This document shows, piece by piece, positions 16,954 through 26,921 of a DNA stretch of 64,000 nucleotides; the first letter of the stretch is position 1, and the number at the start of each line of letters is the position of its first letter. The notes under the pieces were generated by a model that had not been told where the DNA came from, did no database searches, and saw nothing but the letters and a program-made list of their open reading frames with translations. The DNA is taken from contig JAUYFQ010000001.1 of assembly GCA_030690895.1 (NCBI GenBank), positions 34,994 through 98,993 on the forward strand, read 5' to 3'. A program made the position numbers and the translations under genes. Source of the stretch: Sulfuricellaceae bacterium (GTDB taxonomy: Bacteria; Pseudomonadota; Gammaproteobacteria; Burkholderiales; Sulfuricellaceae).

Positions 16954-19900
16954 AAGACACCAAGGACTTTCAAATAAACCGCTTCCAGATTGCGCGTATG
17001 GGCATCCATGTCGACTAGCGGCGAGTGCTTCAGTCCGGTCTGAATACTGTTTCTGACTTGCTCGTAAAACGCCTTGTCGGTCGCCAGCTTCACGACCAGA
17101 TCGACATATTCGCGCCCGCTCTGGGCAATGGTTTCCGTCACGCCCAGGTTGCTCAGGATACTGAACGAAGAGCGCTCGCCATGACGTTTGCCGCACAGGG
17201 TGACGACCGGCACGCCCATGTCCAGCGCCTCCAGCGTGCCGTTCGCACCGCCGTAGGGGAAGGTGTCCAGCACCATATTGATCACGCTGTAGCGCGCCTG
17301 ATTCTCGGACTCGTTCGCGCCGGGTGGCAGGAATCGGACTCGGGCGGGGTCGATGCCCGCTTCTCTGAGGCGTCGCAAATAATACGGCTGAGCCTGTGGG
17401 CGCAAGGGGGAAAAGACCAGATAGGCCAGGGGCAATTTTTCCAGCACGCTGCGCCAGATCTGCAAACAACGCGGAGAGAGCTTCATCAAGGTGACAAAAG
17501 CACCCAAGCTTACGGCCTGATCGGGCAGACCCAGACTTTGGCGGTTGTAGGCGTGCTGTTCCGCTGCTGGAATCCGGCGGTAGGGATACACGCAGCCTTC
17601 CATGGGCAGCAGCTTCTCGATCATTTCTACCTGATTTTCAGGCATATCCGCGTAATGGTCGGTCAGCTTGTAATCAATCGCCTCGCACCCGACCGAACCG
17701 GCGCTGGCGATATGGGTGATCTGGACGCGCGCAGGTTTCATGGCCAGCACGCCGGTTGAAGCGCCGCGCGTGTGGGTCGAGAGGTCAACCAGAATATCCA
17801 GTTCATCTTCTGCAATCCGGTGCGTGGCCGCCACGTCATCCAGTCCGTGCAGGCTGACAAACTTATGGCTGGCTTCGACAAATTTCTGCGTCCACGCATC
17901 CCGAACAGCAGACAGGGAATAGCAGTAAATCTCGAAAACCGACTGGTCATGGCGGTTGATGAATTGATACACCATCTTGCCCATGACATGGTCGCGCAAA
18001 TCCCCGGAGAGATAACCCAGACGGATTTTTCCAGGCTTGCGCGTGGCGGGCAGCGCGACTCGCTCGGGGAAAACCTGCTTCAAGGCCTGATTGTAGGCCT
18101 GGTACAGATCCCGCATTTGCCGCGCTTCCACATCGAAGAAGAGCAGCAGATAGAGTAATTCCGACAAACCATCCAGCAAATCAACCGTGTCCTGGTGCGG
18201 GTAAGTGTTTTTCAGCACGCCTTCCAGATATTGGCCGCGTTTTTTTCCATCCCCAAGGTATTGATAGGCCTCGATCGCGTAACAAGCCATTTGCAAACTG
18301 GGCGCGCAATGCTTTTCATACTGGCGGAAATTTTCCAGCCAGGCATCGATTTCACCCTTGTGCTGCAAAATCTCGCCCAGCGCGCGGTAGGCCGCTTCAC
18401 GGTCGGGCTGTCGCGCCAGCACGCGACGAAAACAGGTTTCGGCATGGTCATGGCGTCGCGCATCCTGCATGACAATACCCAGATTGAACAATGCCTCCAG
18501 ATGATCTGGTTGCAGCACGATAGAGTGGTCATAGGCTCGCGCTGCTTCACCCAACAGGCCCTGTTTTTGATACGCCACGCCCAGATTGAAATGGCTCTCC
18601 GCGCCCCTTGTGTCAGCGGCAACCGCCTGACGAAGTGTGTCAATGGCCTCTTGAGTCTGCCCGCCATTCAGCAGCAACAGCCCCAGGTCATTCAATACAT
18701 CGACCGAACCGGGCGCGGCTTCCAGTGCTTGACGCAGTGCCGCGACGGCTTCTGCGCTTTCGCCGCTGTCGCGCCTCATCCGGCCAATTGCCGTCCAAGC
18801 CTCGGCGTAACGTGGCGCGGCACTGACCGCCGCCGCCAGGTTTGCCTGCGCCTGATCGGTCGCGCCCTGCGCCCGGCAAACCATGCCCAACAAATACAAG
18901 GCGGGCGCATAGGTGGCTTGTTCTTCCAGCACCTGCCGATATAAAGTTTCCGCAGCCGACAAATCACCTGACTGATGCGTTTGCACGGCATTCTGGAAAA
19001 GCGAACGCGTGTCCGTCGCACTCAAGCGGGAAGCGGTGTCCAGCCGAATGCCCTTTTCCTCCAGCGCATGAACATAAGCCCGCTCAAGATGCCGGACATG
19101 CCCGGCCATATCCGTCAAAGGCGAGTGTTTCAGGCCATTCTGAATCGCCTCCCGGACTTGTGTATTAAAAGTCTTGTCCATAGCCAATCGGCAGGCAATC
19201 TCGACAAACGCAGGTTCATCCGCAGCGATGGCCGATTCGACCCCCAGATTTTTCAGGATGCTGAAAGAGGTTCTTTCGCTATGCCGCCGCCCCGCCAAGG
19301 TCACCACCGGCACACCCATATCCAGTGCCGCCAGCGTGGTGTCGCCGCCACTATAAGGAAAGGTATCCAGCACGACATCAATCAAGCGGTAACGCGCCCG
19401 CGCCGCGCTCTCGTCCTTGGATGGCGGGATGAAGGCGATTTTTCCTTCCGCGATGCCTGCCGCTTTCGCTTGCCGAATAAAGCCCGGGTGTTCACCCGCA
19501 TCCAGAGGAGAAAAAGCCAGCATCGCACCCGGAACCTGATCGATGATTTGTTTCCAGGCAGCCAAGCAGCGCGGACTCAACTTCATGATGTTGACGAATA
19601 CGCCGAATACGACCTTGCCATCCAGCCCCAGCGCCGTCCGGTCATAAGTCTGCTGTTCCGATGCCGCCACGTGACGGAAGGGAAACACGCAACCCTCCAT
19701 GGGAAGCAGACCTTCGATCTGAAAAGACGCATTCTCAGGCAAATCGGCATAAAGGTCAGTCATCTTGTAATCGACCGCATCCAGGCCGATCGCACCGTGG
19801 TAGCCTAGGTGCGTGATTTGGAGTCGCGCCGGTTTATAGGCCAAAATTTCGGGTCTGGCAAAGGCGGCATGGCCGCCCAGATCGACCAGAATATCCAGAT

Positions 19901-20915
19901 CGTCCAGAGAGATTAGCCTCGCGGCCTCCTGCGGGCTCAAACCCGCCACATTGACGAACTTGTGGCTTAGTTGCTTGAACTCGTTGGTCACGCCATCATC
20001 GAAGCGTGTTTCCGCCAGAGAATAGGCGTAAATCTCAAAACGCTCGGTATCGTGCTGGCCGAATACATCGCGCATCAGCAAGCCCATGACATGATGCCGA
20101 AAATCAGGCGACAGGTAACCAACCCGAATTTTGTCTCCAAGCGTGCGCCGTGGCAGCATCAGCGGCACATTGACCACATGGTTCTGAGCCATCAGCCGGT
20201 TGTACTGCTGATAAAGCGCGAGCAAGCGGCTAGTCTCAACATCAAAATACTGAATGATGCCGAGTAGCTGGGACACCAGACCAAGCTCCCTGGCATCGAA
20301 CTGCCAGGCGAGCGCGCCATCCAGATAGCGTTGTTCGCGCTCAGGATCCCCCAGATAACGACAGGTCAGCAAACCCGTCAGGATTGCAAAGGCGGAGGGC
20401 GTGGCGGCCGTCTTTTCATAGCTCAGAAAAGCCTGCAACCATTCTTCCTTGCGTTTCAACACCAGCAACAGCCCGCACAGGTTTTCCCAGGCTGCTTCAT
20501 AAGCTGGCGCCAACTGGCACGCAGCTTGAAACTGCGTGACCGCTTTCGACAAGGCCCCCTGTTTTTTGAGTACCAGCCCCAAGTTGAAACAGGCCTGCAC
20601 CAGGCTGGGTTTGGCCGCCAGCGCGCGTTCGTAGGCGGTTTGCGCCTCGGCCAACTGCTCGCGCATCTGGTAGATATTGCCAAGGTTATTGAACGCCTCG
20701 CCAAAGTTCGGATTCAATTGGGTCGCAAGAAGGTAGTGCCCAATCGCCTCATTGTCCTTGCCGGTTGCCTGCAGGGCAAAACCGAGGTTGTAGTGAAGTT
20801 CGGGCGACCTTCCACCCAGCGCAATCACCCGGCCATAGCAGGCAATGGCGGAAAAAAAATCCCCGGCATTCTGCCGTTCGACACCCTGTTGGAACAACTC
20901 GGCAACTGTACTCAT
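16950..20915 (-). CDS. Tandem double TPR-GT41 glycosyltransferase
   Basis: 1321 residues made of two complete TPR plus GT41 units. In unit 1, TPRs lie at about 1-150 and the catalytic region at about 270-615 ('VGYLSPDFRHHVMGLLMRDV', 'LLPMEGCVFPFR', 'DTFPYSGGDTTLAALDMGVP'). In unit 2, TPRs lie at about 635-870 and the catalytic region at about 965-1315 ('LGYLSGDLRDHVMGKMVYQF', 'LLPMEGCVYPYR', 'DTFPYGGANGTLEALDMGVP'). Both halves retain the same conserved blocks, so neither is obviously dead. Known GT41 enzymes modify proteins with GlcNAc or fucose in the cytosol; substrates here are unknown. It starts 41 bases after the GT2/GT4 gene and its stop overlaps the next GT41 start. The internal duplication is either an ancient gene fusion or a tandem duplication. 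Confidence 0.85.
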   Translation of the reverse strand: MSTVAELFQQGVERQNAGDFFSAIACYGRVIALGGRSPELHYNLGFALQATGKDNEAIGHYLLATQLNPNFGEAFNNLGNIYQMREQLAEAQTAYERALAAKPSLVQACFNLGLVLKKQGALSKAVTQFQAACQLAPAYEAAWENLCGLLLVLKRKEEWLQAFLSYEKTAATPSAFAILTGLLTCRYLGDPEREQRYLDGALAWQFDARELGLVSQLLGIIQYFDVETSRLLALYQQYNRLMAQNHVVNVPLMLPRRTLGDKIRVGYLSPDFRHHVMGLLMRDVFGQHDTERFEIYAYSLAETRFDDGVTNEFKQLSHKFVNVAGLSPQEAARLISLDDLDILVDLGGHAAFARPEILAYKPARLQITHLGYHGAIGLDAVDYKMTDLYADLPENASFQIEGLLPMEGCVFPFRHVAASEQQTYDRTALGLDGKVVFGVFVNIMKLSPRCLAAWKQIIDQVPGAMLAFSPLDAGEHPGFIRQAKAAGIAEGKIAFIPPSKDESAARARYRLIDVVLDTFPYSGGDTTLAALDMGVPVVTLAGRRHSERTSFSILKNLGVESAIAADEPAFVEIACRLAMDKTFNTQVREAIQNGLKHSPLTDMAGHVRHLERAYVHALEEKGIRLDTASRLSATDTRSLFQNAVQTHQSGDLSAAETLYRQVLEEQATYAPALYLLGMVCRAQGATDQAQANLAAAVSAAPRYAEAWTAIGRMRRDSGESAEAVAALRQALEAAPGSVDVLNDLGLLLLNGGQTQEAIDTLRQAVAADTRGAESHFNLGVAYQKQGLLGEAARAYDHSIVLQPDHLEALFNLGIVMQDARRHDHAETCFRRVLARQPDREAAYRALGEILQHKGEIDAWLENFRQYEKHCAPSLQMACYAIEAYQYLGDGKKRGQYLEGVLKNTYPHQDTVDLLDGLSELLYLLLFFDVEARQMRDLYQAYNQALKQVFPERVALPATRKPGKIRLGYLSGDLRDHVMGKMVYQFINRHDQSVFEIYCYSLSAVRDAWTQKFVEASHKFVSLHGLDDVAATHRIAEDELDILVDLSTHTRGASTGVLAMKPARVQITHIASAGSVGCEAIDYKLTDHYADMPENQVEMIEKLLPMEGCVYPYRRIPAAEQHAYNRQSLGLPDQAVSLGAFVTLMKLSPRCLQIWRSVLEKLPLAYLVFSPLRPQAQPYYLRRLREAGIDPARVRFLPPGANESENQARYSVINMVLDTFPYGGANGTLEALDMGVPVVTLCGKRHGERSSFSILSNLGVTETIAQSGREYVDLVVKLATDKAFYEQVRNSIQTGLKHSPLVDMDAHTRNLEAVYLKVLGVL

Positions 20916-20956
20916 TCAACACCCTGTTTGATTGTTTGAAGGAAAAAATGCACAAG

Positions 20957-23227
20957 TCAGGCGGGCGGCAAGCCCAAAAGACGGCGTTTGACGCGTTGTT
21001 GCCAGTGAACGGGAACCACCTTATACAACCATCGTCCCAAGAAGGTGTAGCGAATTCTCAAGGCGGCATGGGCAAAAACCAGAAACCAGCGCTCTTGTCT
21101 CGAATTCCGCTGGGTGGCGGCCTCGCCGTTTTTGCCCAGCGCCGTTTTCATGGCATCGAGCAAGCGACGATTGGAAAGTGGAGCAAGGCTTTGCTTACCC
21201 AATACGGCAGGATAGGCAGCTTCCGTTTTTCTGGCCATGTCATCTATCGTGAACACTGGCACTGCAACAGCCGCCTTGGCCACGCGTTCAAAATCAGCGC
21301 TATTTTCGGGATGCAGAATGGACAAAATCTGGTCGAGAATGCCGTCCTCATTCTGCCAGTCGTCCATCAGCCAACCCGCGCCGCTGGCTGACACGCGCTC
21401 GCCCAATGCGCCGATGGGGGGAACCAGCGCCGGTTTCCCAGCTTCCCAGGATTCCGTCAGGGTAAAGCAATAAGTTTCCGGCCCTGCAGAGGGAAATACC
21501 GTCAAGCGGGAACGGTAGTGATCCAGAAGCAGCCCGACATCTTCAGGATGATAGTGCCCGTGAATGGTCAATACTTTGTCTTTATCCTGATGTGGGTTGA
21601 ACTGGCGGTCCAGGTATCCGACCACGACCCACCGCAAGGCCAATTTGCGCTCCCGCGTGCGCGCCACCAGCTTTTCCAGCCGACGCGCGCCCTTGACCGG
21701 GCCGATGGCGCCCAGCACTGCAATATGCGCCACGCCATCATTTGGCAACAACAGCGCTGAGCAGGGCGCGTCATCCTGAATTTCACCCTGATGCCCTGAA
21801 CCATGGGGAATGACTTGTATTTTTGTGCTGGAAAAATAGCGGGCGAACGTCGTGCCTGCCCATGCCGATGGCGCGATGACAAATGCAGCCTTATCCAGAA
21901 AATGTTGATGCGCCCGACGCCACTCAGTAATCTCCACTCCAGCATAATCCTTCTGCTTTTCCAGACAGCGCTGACAATTGCCTGGGTCAGTCTGCGCATC
22001 GCAAAATTCCCCTTCACCGTTCAGCAAATTGATGCTCGGACATGCCAGGTAGAAATCGTGGACAGTAAAGCCATAAGGGATATTTGACGCGCCGAAGGCT
22101 TCCAGCAAACCGATTCTGCAACCCGCAAGGTGATGGACGTGGCAGAACTGAATGTCAAAGGCGGCGCAAATCCCTTCCAGTAGCGAAGCCCAGAGTTCAT
22201 CCTGCTCATGCTTGAAATGATAGCTTGCCAGTTGCTCTCCAGCTGCGTCCTCCAGGATCCAGACATCATCGAATGTCGCCAGCAAATACTGTCGAAAGCG
22301 CTCATTCCCAGCCGCCATCAGGTGGCGAATGTGATTCTCTGTCCCGCCTTTACGACCGTGAAGGACATGCAGCACACCCGATTTTCTGTCCGGATTTTCA
22401 ACTGCCAGAAAGGAGCGCGCCACTTCGCGTATGGGTCGAATCGGATCCGCAGCGATAAAACTGGTAACAATTTTCAGATAATCCGGGTGTTTCCTTACCA
22501 GATGCTGCATATTTTCCTGCGCCAGCACCTGTTTCTTGCTGTCGAACGAGCTGTTGCCCACATGCAGGATGTAGGTGTCGTCGCATAACACATTGCGGTA
22601 ACCCGTCTGCATGGCACGCATGCAAAAATCATTTTCTTCCCCATAACCCAAGCCAAAGGTTTCCGCGTCAAACAACCCGATCCTGTTCAGCAGGGCGCGC
22701 CTGATAAACATGCAAAACCCGACCCCAGTCGGAATATCCGGATAAAGCGGCGCCGCAGCTCGTTCGATGGCGCGGTTGATGGCTTCAGCATCCAGACCGG
22801 GCGGCAGCGGATTATTGACGCACATGTCTGGAAACGAGCAAATTTCGGCGTTATTGGAAAAGGGGGTAATCGTGCCTATGGATGAATCTGACTGGGCGCA
22901 CCGCCGCAGTTTTTCCAGCCAACCTGCAGTAACAATGGTATCCGAATTCAGTAGCACCACGTCATTGCTGCTCAAGGACATGGCCCGGTTAACCGTGCCG
23001 ACAAAACCCAAATTCTCAGGGTTTTGCAACAGGGTTATCAAGGAGTCATTCTCGGCGCTCAATTCCTCGAAATACTGAGCAATCCGGGGATCTGGAGAAG
23101 CATCATTGATCAGCACCAGGCGGCATTGCTCTCCTGCATGACGCCGAACGCTGTTCACGCAGCGCCTCAAATCCTCATACGCATTGTAAACAGGGATAAG
23201 GATATCGATCACTTCGGTAGTGGTCAT
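20957..23227 (-). CDS. Two-domain glycosyltransferase (GT2 + GT4)
   Basis: 756 residues. The N-terminal GT-A domain (about 1-265) has 'DILIPVYNAYEDLRRCVNSV', the acidic 'LLNSDTIVTAGWLEKL' site and 'GLGYGEENDFCMRAMQTGYR' (ED base motif). The C-terminal GT-B domain (about 285-670) carries 'VLGAIGPVKGARRLEKLV' and an E-rich nucleotide-sugar site 'PSAGPETYCFTLTESWEAGK'. Such double enzymes add two successive sugars during O-polysaccharide synthesis. The ATG at 23227 is three bases from a REP (R2), so the leader has no Shine-Dalgarno sequence. It is in the exporter operon, downstream of two methyltransferases. Confidence 0.85.
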   Translation of the reverse strand: MTTTEVIDILIPVYNAYEDLRRCVNSVRRHAGEQCRLVLINDASPDPRIAQYFEELSAENDSLITLLQNPENLGFVGTVNRAMSLSSNDVVLLNSDTIVTAGWLEKLRRCAQSDSSIGTITPFSNNAEICSFPDMCVNNPLPPGLDAEAINRAIERAAAPLYPDIPTGVGFCMFIRRALLNRIGLFDAETFGLGYGEENDFCMRAMQTGYRNVLCDDTYILHVGNSSFDSKKQVLAQENMQHLVRKHPDYLKIVTSFIAADPIRPIREVARSFLAVENPDRKSGVLHVLHGRKGGTENHIRHLMAAGNERFRQYLLATFDDVWILEDAAGEQLASYHFKHEQDELWASLLEGICAAFDIQFCHVHHLAGCRIGLLEAFGASNIPYGFTVHDFYLACPSINLLNGEGEFCDAQTDPGNCQRCLEKQKDYAGVEITEWRRAHQHFLDKAAFVIAPSAWAGTTFARYFSSTKIQVIPHGSGHQGEIQDDAPCSALLLPNDGVAHIAVLGAIGPVKGARRLEKLVARTRERKLALRWVVVGYLDRQFNPHQDKDKVLTIHGHYHPEDVGLLLDHYRSRLTVFPSAGPETYCFTLTESWEAGKPALVPPIGALGERVSASGAGWLMDDWQNEDGILDQILSILHPENSADFERVAKAAVAVPVFTIDDMARKTEAAYPAVLGKQSLAPLSNRRLLDAMKTALGKNGEAATQRNSRQERWFLVFAHAALRIRYTFLGRWLYKVVPVHWQQRVKRRLLGLPPA

Positions 23228-23230
23228 GAT

Positions 23231-23289
23231 GTAGGTGCGAATTTATTCGCACAATCAGGCGTCGGCGTGCGAATAAATTCGCACCTACA
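23231..23289. repeat. REP-like palindrome R2 (short form)
   Basis: Perfect arms GTAGGTGCGAATTTATTCGCAC and GTGCGAATAAATTCGCACCTAC with a short loop. It fills the 101-base gap between the methyltransferase stop and the glycosyltransferase start and ends three bases from the start codon. Confidence 0.9.
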
Positions 23290-23328
23290 AGTGTATTTCA
23301 ACATATTTGGATTATTTTGATTTCCCGC

Positions 23329-24441
23329 TTAACGGACAAGTCCAAGTGCGTGTTTGATCCACCAGCGCCAGGAGGAGCGATTACTCAGTGCTTGCTTCAA
23401 TTCTTCAAGGTGTACTTCATTTTCGGCTGTAAGCCTGTTCAGTACATCGATCTGCTCTGCACGCAAAATCAGCAAGCCATCTCGCGCCTCGATCAGGCCT
23501 TCCTGCTCAGTCATTTGAGCGGTTCTCAAATCAAGCAGGGCATCGCGCTCGGCAATCATATTTTCGCGTTCAAGCAGTTGCGTGGTTCGCATCTCAAGTT
23601 GACGGTCACGTTCAACGATCAATCGCTCCCGTTCCAATAGTAGCGTATCCAGATGAAGAGTCTGGCGGATGGATTTCTCATAATCTCGATAGACCACATC
23701 GGCAGAGTCGAGCAGCAAGGAGGTTTCAGTCTCCTTAGCTGGAAGAGCCATCTGGTTCTGGCCACAGAATACAAGAAAATACATCGCTTCCGCCGGGAAG
23801 GACTCCATGCGTTCAATGCCCGTTTCCCCTGCTTGCAGCCAGTCCGTGCAATTCCCAAGCTCGCCCTCATCCGGCCAGATGACGGAATTGAAGACCAGCT
23901 TTTGCCCCAGCCAGCGCGTTGCTGGAAAATACGGACTCAACAGGCTATCCAGCTCATCCCGGTACAGTTCCTTGAGATGAAACTCATTATGATATTGTCT
24001 ATCGTCAGAGTAGGTCTTCTTGTTTGGGGAAGATAAAATAAACAGGCCGCCAGGCTTGAGCACCCGGCGAATCTCGGCCAGCATGCGTTCCTGATCTTCA
24101 GCAGAAATATGTTCTATCGTCTCGAATGAAACCACCCGATCAAAACTCTGATCCGGAAATGGCAATACAGCGCAGGAGCCGACAATAAAGCTGGCACGGT
24201 CGCCATATCGCGAACCCGCATGACACGCTGCGGCAGGGGAAATATCAACCCCCACGACCATTTCAGCACCCTGTTGCGCCAGTAAATGACTGCCATATCC
24301 CTCGCCGCAAGCCACGTCCAGAACGCGCAATCCGCTCGCATACTGGCTGGCGAAGGCATAGCGATGCCAATGCTCCAGCCAGATTTCACCGGAACAGGTG
24401 GGCAGGAATCGTTCCCCGGTAAAGGATAGGGGTTCAGACAC
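23329..24441 (-). CDS. SAM-dependent methyltransferase with C-terminal coiled coil
   Basis: 370 residues. The class I methyltransferase fold (about 15-230) has motif I 'VLDVACGEGYGSHLLA', an acidic motif II ('MVVGVDIS') and 'IEHISAEDQERMLAEIRRVL'. Residues about 255-350 are a long heptad-like coiled coil with repeated 'ERE/ERD...L' units. In ABC-exporter O-antigen loci, coiled-coil methyltransferases such as WbdD cap the chain and measure its length; a similar role is inferred here from the layout and neighbours, although no kinase domain is present. It overlaps the preceding methyltransferase by eight bases. Confidence 0.75.
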   Translation of the reverse strand: MSEPLSFTGERFLPTCSGEIWLEHWHRYAFASQYASGLRVLDVACGEGYGSHLLAQQGAEMVVGVDISPAAACHAGSRYGDRASFIVGSCAVLPFPDQSFDRVVSFETIEHISAEDQERMLAEIRRVLKPGGLFILSSPNKKTYSDDRQYHNEFHLKELYRDELDSLLSPYFPATRWLGQKLVFNSVIWPDEGELGNCTDWLQAGETGIERMESFPAEAMYFLVFCGQNQMALPAKETETSLLLDSADVVYRDYEKSIRQTLHLDTLLLERERLIVERDRQLEMRTTQLLERENMIAERDALLDLRTAQMTEQEGLIEARDGLLILRAEQIDVLNRLTAENEVHLEELKQALSNRSSWRWWIKHALGLVR

Positions 24442-25669
24442 CCGGCAACTCCGGTTTTTTCAGGGTAAAGAATGCATCTTCCACTGCCAGATCCAGAACG
24501 CTATGAGACTGCAATTCAGTGCTGTATTCCACCATTTCGCTGGCGCGGATAGCCGCTCTGACAATGGTATAGCCATAGCCCTTCAATTCCGCTTCGAATT
24601 CGGCAACGCGAATAATGTTCAACTCCTTGTAGAAGCGCCAGTAATCCGCGTTGCTGACATCAAAACCAGCGCGATCCATGATGTCTGGACGCGAGTTCAT
24701 CACCAGATCGCGCAATTTTTCCTCTGAGATTTTCAGGTGCAGATGAGGCTCCTGGCTGAACTCGCCAAGGTGGCTGCCATAAGCAGAATAAAACAGCCCA
24801 GGGTTCACAAAAAACAATCCACCCGGCTTCAGCACCCGCCACACTTCATCCAATGCACGCCGGTATCCTCCGACGATATGTTCCAGCGAGCCCCAGGAAA
24901 GGACAATATCGAAACTGGCATCGTCATAAGGCACGTTCTCACAGCTTCCTTGCACAAAGGTCAAGCCCTCGGGCAAGGCATCCAGCGGCAAATCGTTTTC
25001 TCTCGCCACGCGCGGCAGGGATTCAAAATAATCCACAATATCCATTGCCACCAGTTCGCTGGGACGGTAGCGCAAGAACAAGCCAAGGTCAGTAATCCCC
25101 TCGCCCGCGCCTATATCCAGAATTCGCCCTTGCAGTTGAGGTGTTTTGGCAAGGAATGACTCGCCAATGACTAGCGCAGCATGACAGAAGTGGCGATGAA
25201 ACCAGTTGGACATCCCCTTTTGCCATGACAAGGCATTGATGCGCGACTTCGAATTCTCATCGGGATACCAGGTCGCAGCAAGAACCTGATTTATTTCCAG
25301 CTCCCCCTGTACCTGAATCGGCAGCACGACATCGGGCTGCCGAACTTCGTCAACTGACCCCCATCCTATGCACAACTCATAGCACCCTGCCGGAAGAGAA
25401 ACTGGCCAGGAAAAGTTGAATCGGTATTCTCCACAGGGAAGCCAGGGATAAAAAAGTTGGCTTTCGTGCGTATCCGATCCAAACAAGTGCATCTCTCCAC
25501 CCGGATGACGAATGGAAAGTCTGAGAACCGGATTGAACAAGCAAATATCCCGAATACTCAGGTTCAGCGCCAAGCTCAGCAACTGTCCAGACGCAAAGAC
25601 AGCCGTAGGGGCGTCAACGGTTAAAACAGGGAGGCGCATCGAATGCAACTGAACATCTTGATTACTCAT
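24434..25669 (-). CDS. Methyltransferase with N-terminal Wzt-C-like beta-sandwich
   Basis: 411 residues. The N-terminal 140 residues resemble the carbohydrate-binding C-terminal domain of Wzt ('[19 protein letters not shown]', '[17 protein letters not shown]'). The C-terminal class I methyltransferase (about 170-400) has motif I '[17 protein letters not shown]' and '[20 protein letters not shown]'. It probably methylates the exported polysaccharide, with the N-terminal domain binding the chain; this is inference. It overlaps wzt by eight bases and the next methyltransferase by eight, so the three are translationally coupled. Confidence 0.7.
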   Translation of the reverse strand: MSNQDVQLHSMRLPVLTVDAPTAVFASGQLLSLALNLSIRDICLFNPVLRLSIRHPGGEMHLFGSDTHESQLFYPWLPCGEYRFNFSWPVSLPAGCYELCIGWGSVDEVRQPDVVLPIQVQGELEINQVLAATWYPDENSKSRINALSWQKGMSNWFHRHFCHAALVIGESFLAKTPQLQGRILDIGAGEGITDLGLFLRYRPSELVAMDIVDYFESLPRVARENDLPLDALPEGLTFVQGSCENVPYDDASFDIVLSWGSLEHIVGGYRRALDEVWRVLKPGGLFFVNPGLFYSAYGSHLGEFSQEPHLHLKISEEKLRDLVMNSRPDIMDRAGFDVSNADYWRFYKELNIIRVAEFEAELKGYGYTIVRAAIRASEMVEYSTELQSHSVLDLAVEDAFFTLKKPELPGV

Positions 25670-26921
25670 CGCTTCTCCACCAGGGGAGTGCCCGTCTTAC
25701 CCCATCCCCACCCCAACCCTCCCCTTGAAGGGGAGGGAGCTCGCCCGGCAACCACTGATGCTCCAGACGACACAAGCCATAATCGCGAGTTTGCCCGGTC
25801 ACGCGTACCGTCGTTTCAAGCGTATCGAACAGGCGCAAACCTTCTGGATCCATGGCATGCGCACGAACGGTATATTTTCCCGGCAACAGTTGCAGGTTTG
25901 TCAAATTCACGCAAAATCCATACAAACCGAATTCTATCCGGTTAGGGTTGTAGGCCGATTCATTGGAATGCGTGCCATATACCGGCGTGCCATCCGCGCG
26001 AACGATGCCTATCAACGCCACCGGAATCCGGTCATCAGGCGAATGAAGCGTACCGCAAATTTTCAGATTGCCGCCCAGCGCAGCTGATCCAGTTGACAAT
26101 CCTGCGTCATTTTCCAGCCACAATTTCAGCAATCGGTATGCGCCAACAGGCAAAGGCATGTTTTCTTCGTGGACGGCTTGCGCATTTTTTTCCTCGTGAT
26201 AAGTCAGGTACTCTCGCGTCACCTCAAAACTATCACCCATCATGTGCGGACGCCCTTCATGTATCCACAACGCTTTCTGGCATAGCGTCTGGATGTGGAA
26301 CATGCTGTGCGAACATAACAGCAAAGTACCGCCGCCATTCAGGTAGGACTCCATCCAGTGAATGCATTTTTTCTGGAATGATTCATCGCCTACAGCCAGG
26401 ACTTCATCTGTCACCAGAATATCCGGTCGCATCGCTGTTGCCACAGCGAACCCCAGACGAACCACCATACCAGACGAATAATGCTTGATCGGTTGATCGA
26501 TATGCTCGCCAATATCGGCAAAATCGATGATCGCATCCAGGCGGGACTCGGTTTCCTTGCGGGATTGCCCCATCAAGGCGGCGGCAAGATAAATATTCTC
26601 TCGCCCGGTATATTCGGGATGAAATCCACTGCCCAGTTCCAGCAAGGCGCCGATGCTACCATTCACCTCAACCGTGCCGGATGATGGCTTGACGACACCG
26701 GAAATGATTTTCAGCAGGGTAGATTTACCCGCGCCGTTTTCTCCGATCAGACCCAGCGACTCGCCTTTTTCCAGTGTCAGCGAGACGCCTTGCAAGGCAG
26801 TGTACTTTTGCCCACTTTCCCTGCCCATAAGCAGCGAGGCAACCGTGCGCAAACGCCCCAGGCTACTAGAAACTAGAGGATAGTTTTTACCAACGCCGTC
26901 GAGATGAATCAATGATGGCAT
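25662..26921 (-). CDS. wzt: O-polysaccharide ABC exporter ATPase Wzt
   Basis: 419 residues. The ATPase domain (1-235) has Walker A '[19 protein letters not shown]', signature '[12 protein letters not shown]' and Walker B '[13 protein letters not shown]'. The C-terminal domain (about 255-390) is the Wzt beta-sandwich that recognises the capped chain. With Wzm it exports undecaprenyl-linked polysaccharide across the inner membrane. The last ~26 residues ('[16 protein letters not shown]...') are encoded by a C/T-rich repeat (25701-25740) plus a few following bases, so the natural C terminus was replaced or extended. It immediately follows wzm. Confidence 0.9.
   Translation of the reverse strand: MPSLIHLDGVGKNYPLVSSSLGRLRTVASLLMGRESGQKYTALQGVSLTLEKGESLGLIGENGAGKSTLLKIISGVVKPSSGTVEVNGSIGALLELGSGFHPEYTGRENIYLAAALMGQSRKETESRLDAIIDFADIGEHIDQPIKHYSSGMVVRLGFAVATAMRPDILVTDEVLAVGDESFQKKCIHWMESYLNGGGTLLLCSHSMFHIQTLCQKALWIHEGRPHMMGDSFEVTREYLTYHEEKNAQAVHEENMPLPVGAYRLLKLWLENDAGLSTGSAALGGNLKICGTLHSPDDRIPVALIGIVRADGTPVYGTHSNESAYNPNRIEFGLYGFCVNLTNLQLLPGKYTVRAHAMDPEGLRLFDTLETTVRVTGQTRDYGLCRLEHQWLPGELPPLQGEGWGGDGVRRALPWWRSDE
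25701..25740. repeat. C/T-rich half-palindrome in the wzt 3' end
   Basis: CCCATCCCCACCCCAACCC followed by the small palindrome CCTCCCCTTGAAGGGGAGG, the same unit found at 30723-30874, 42921-43005 and 58156-58302. It is translated as the Wzt tail. Confidence 0.75.

Noticed and set aside
16954..17469. N-terminal extension of the single GT41 frame by 172 codons
   Set aside because: The extension overlaps the preceding GT41 gene in another frame and has no TPR or other domain; the ATGA overlap at 16950-16953 gives a natural start.
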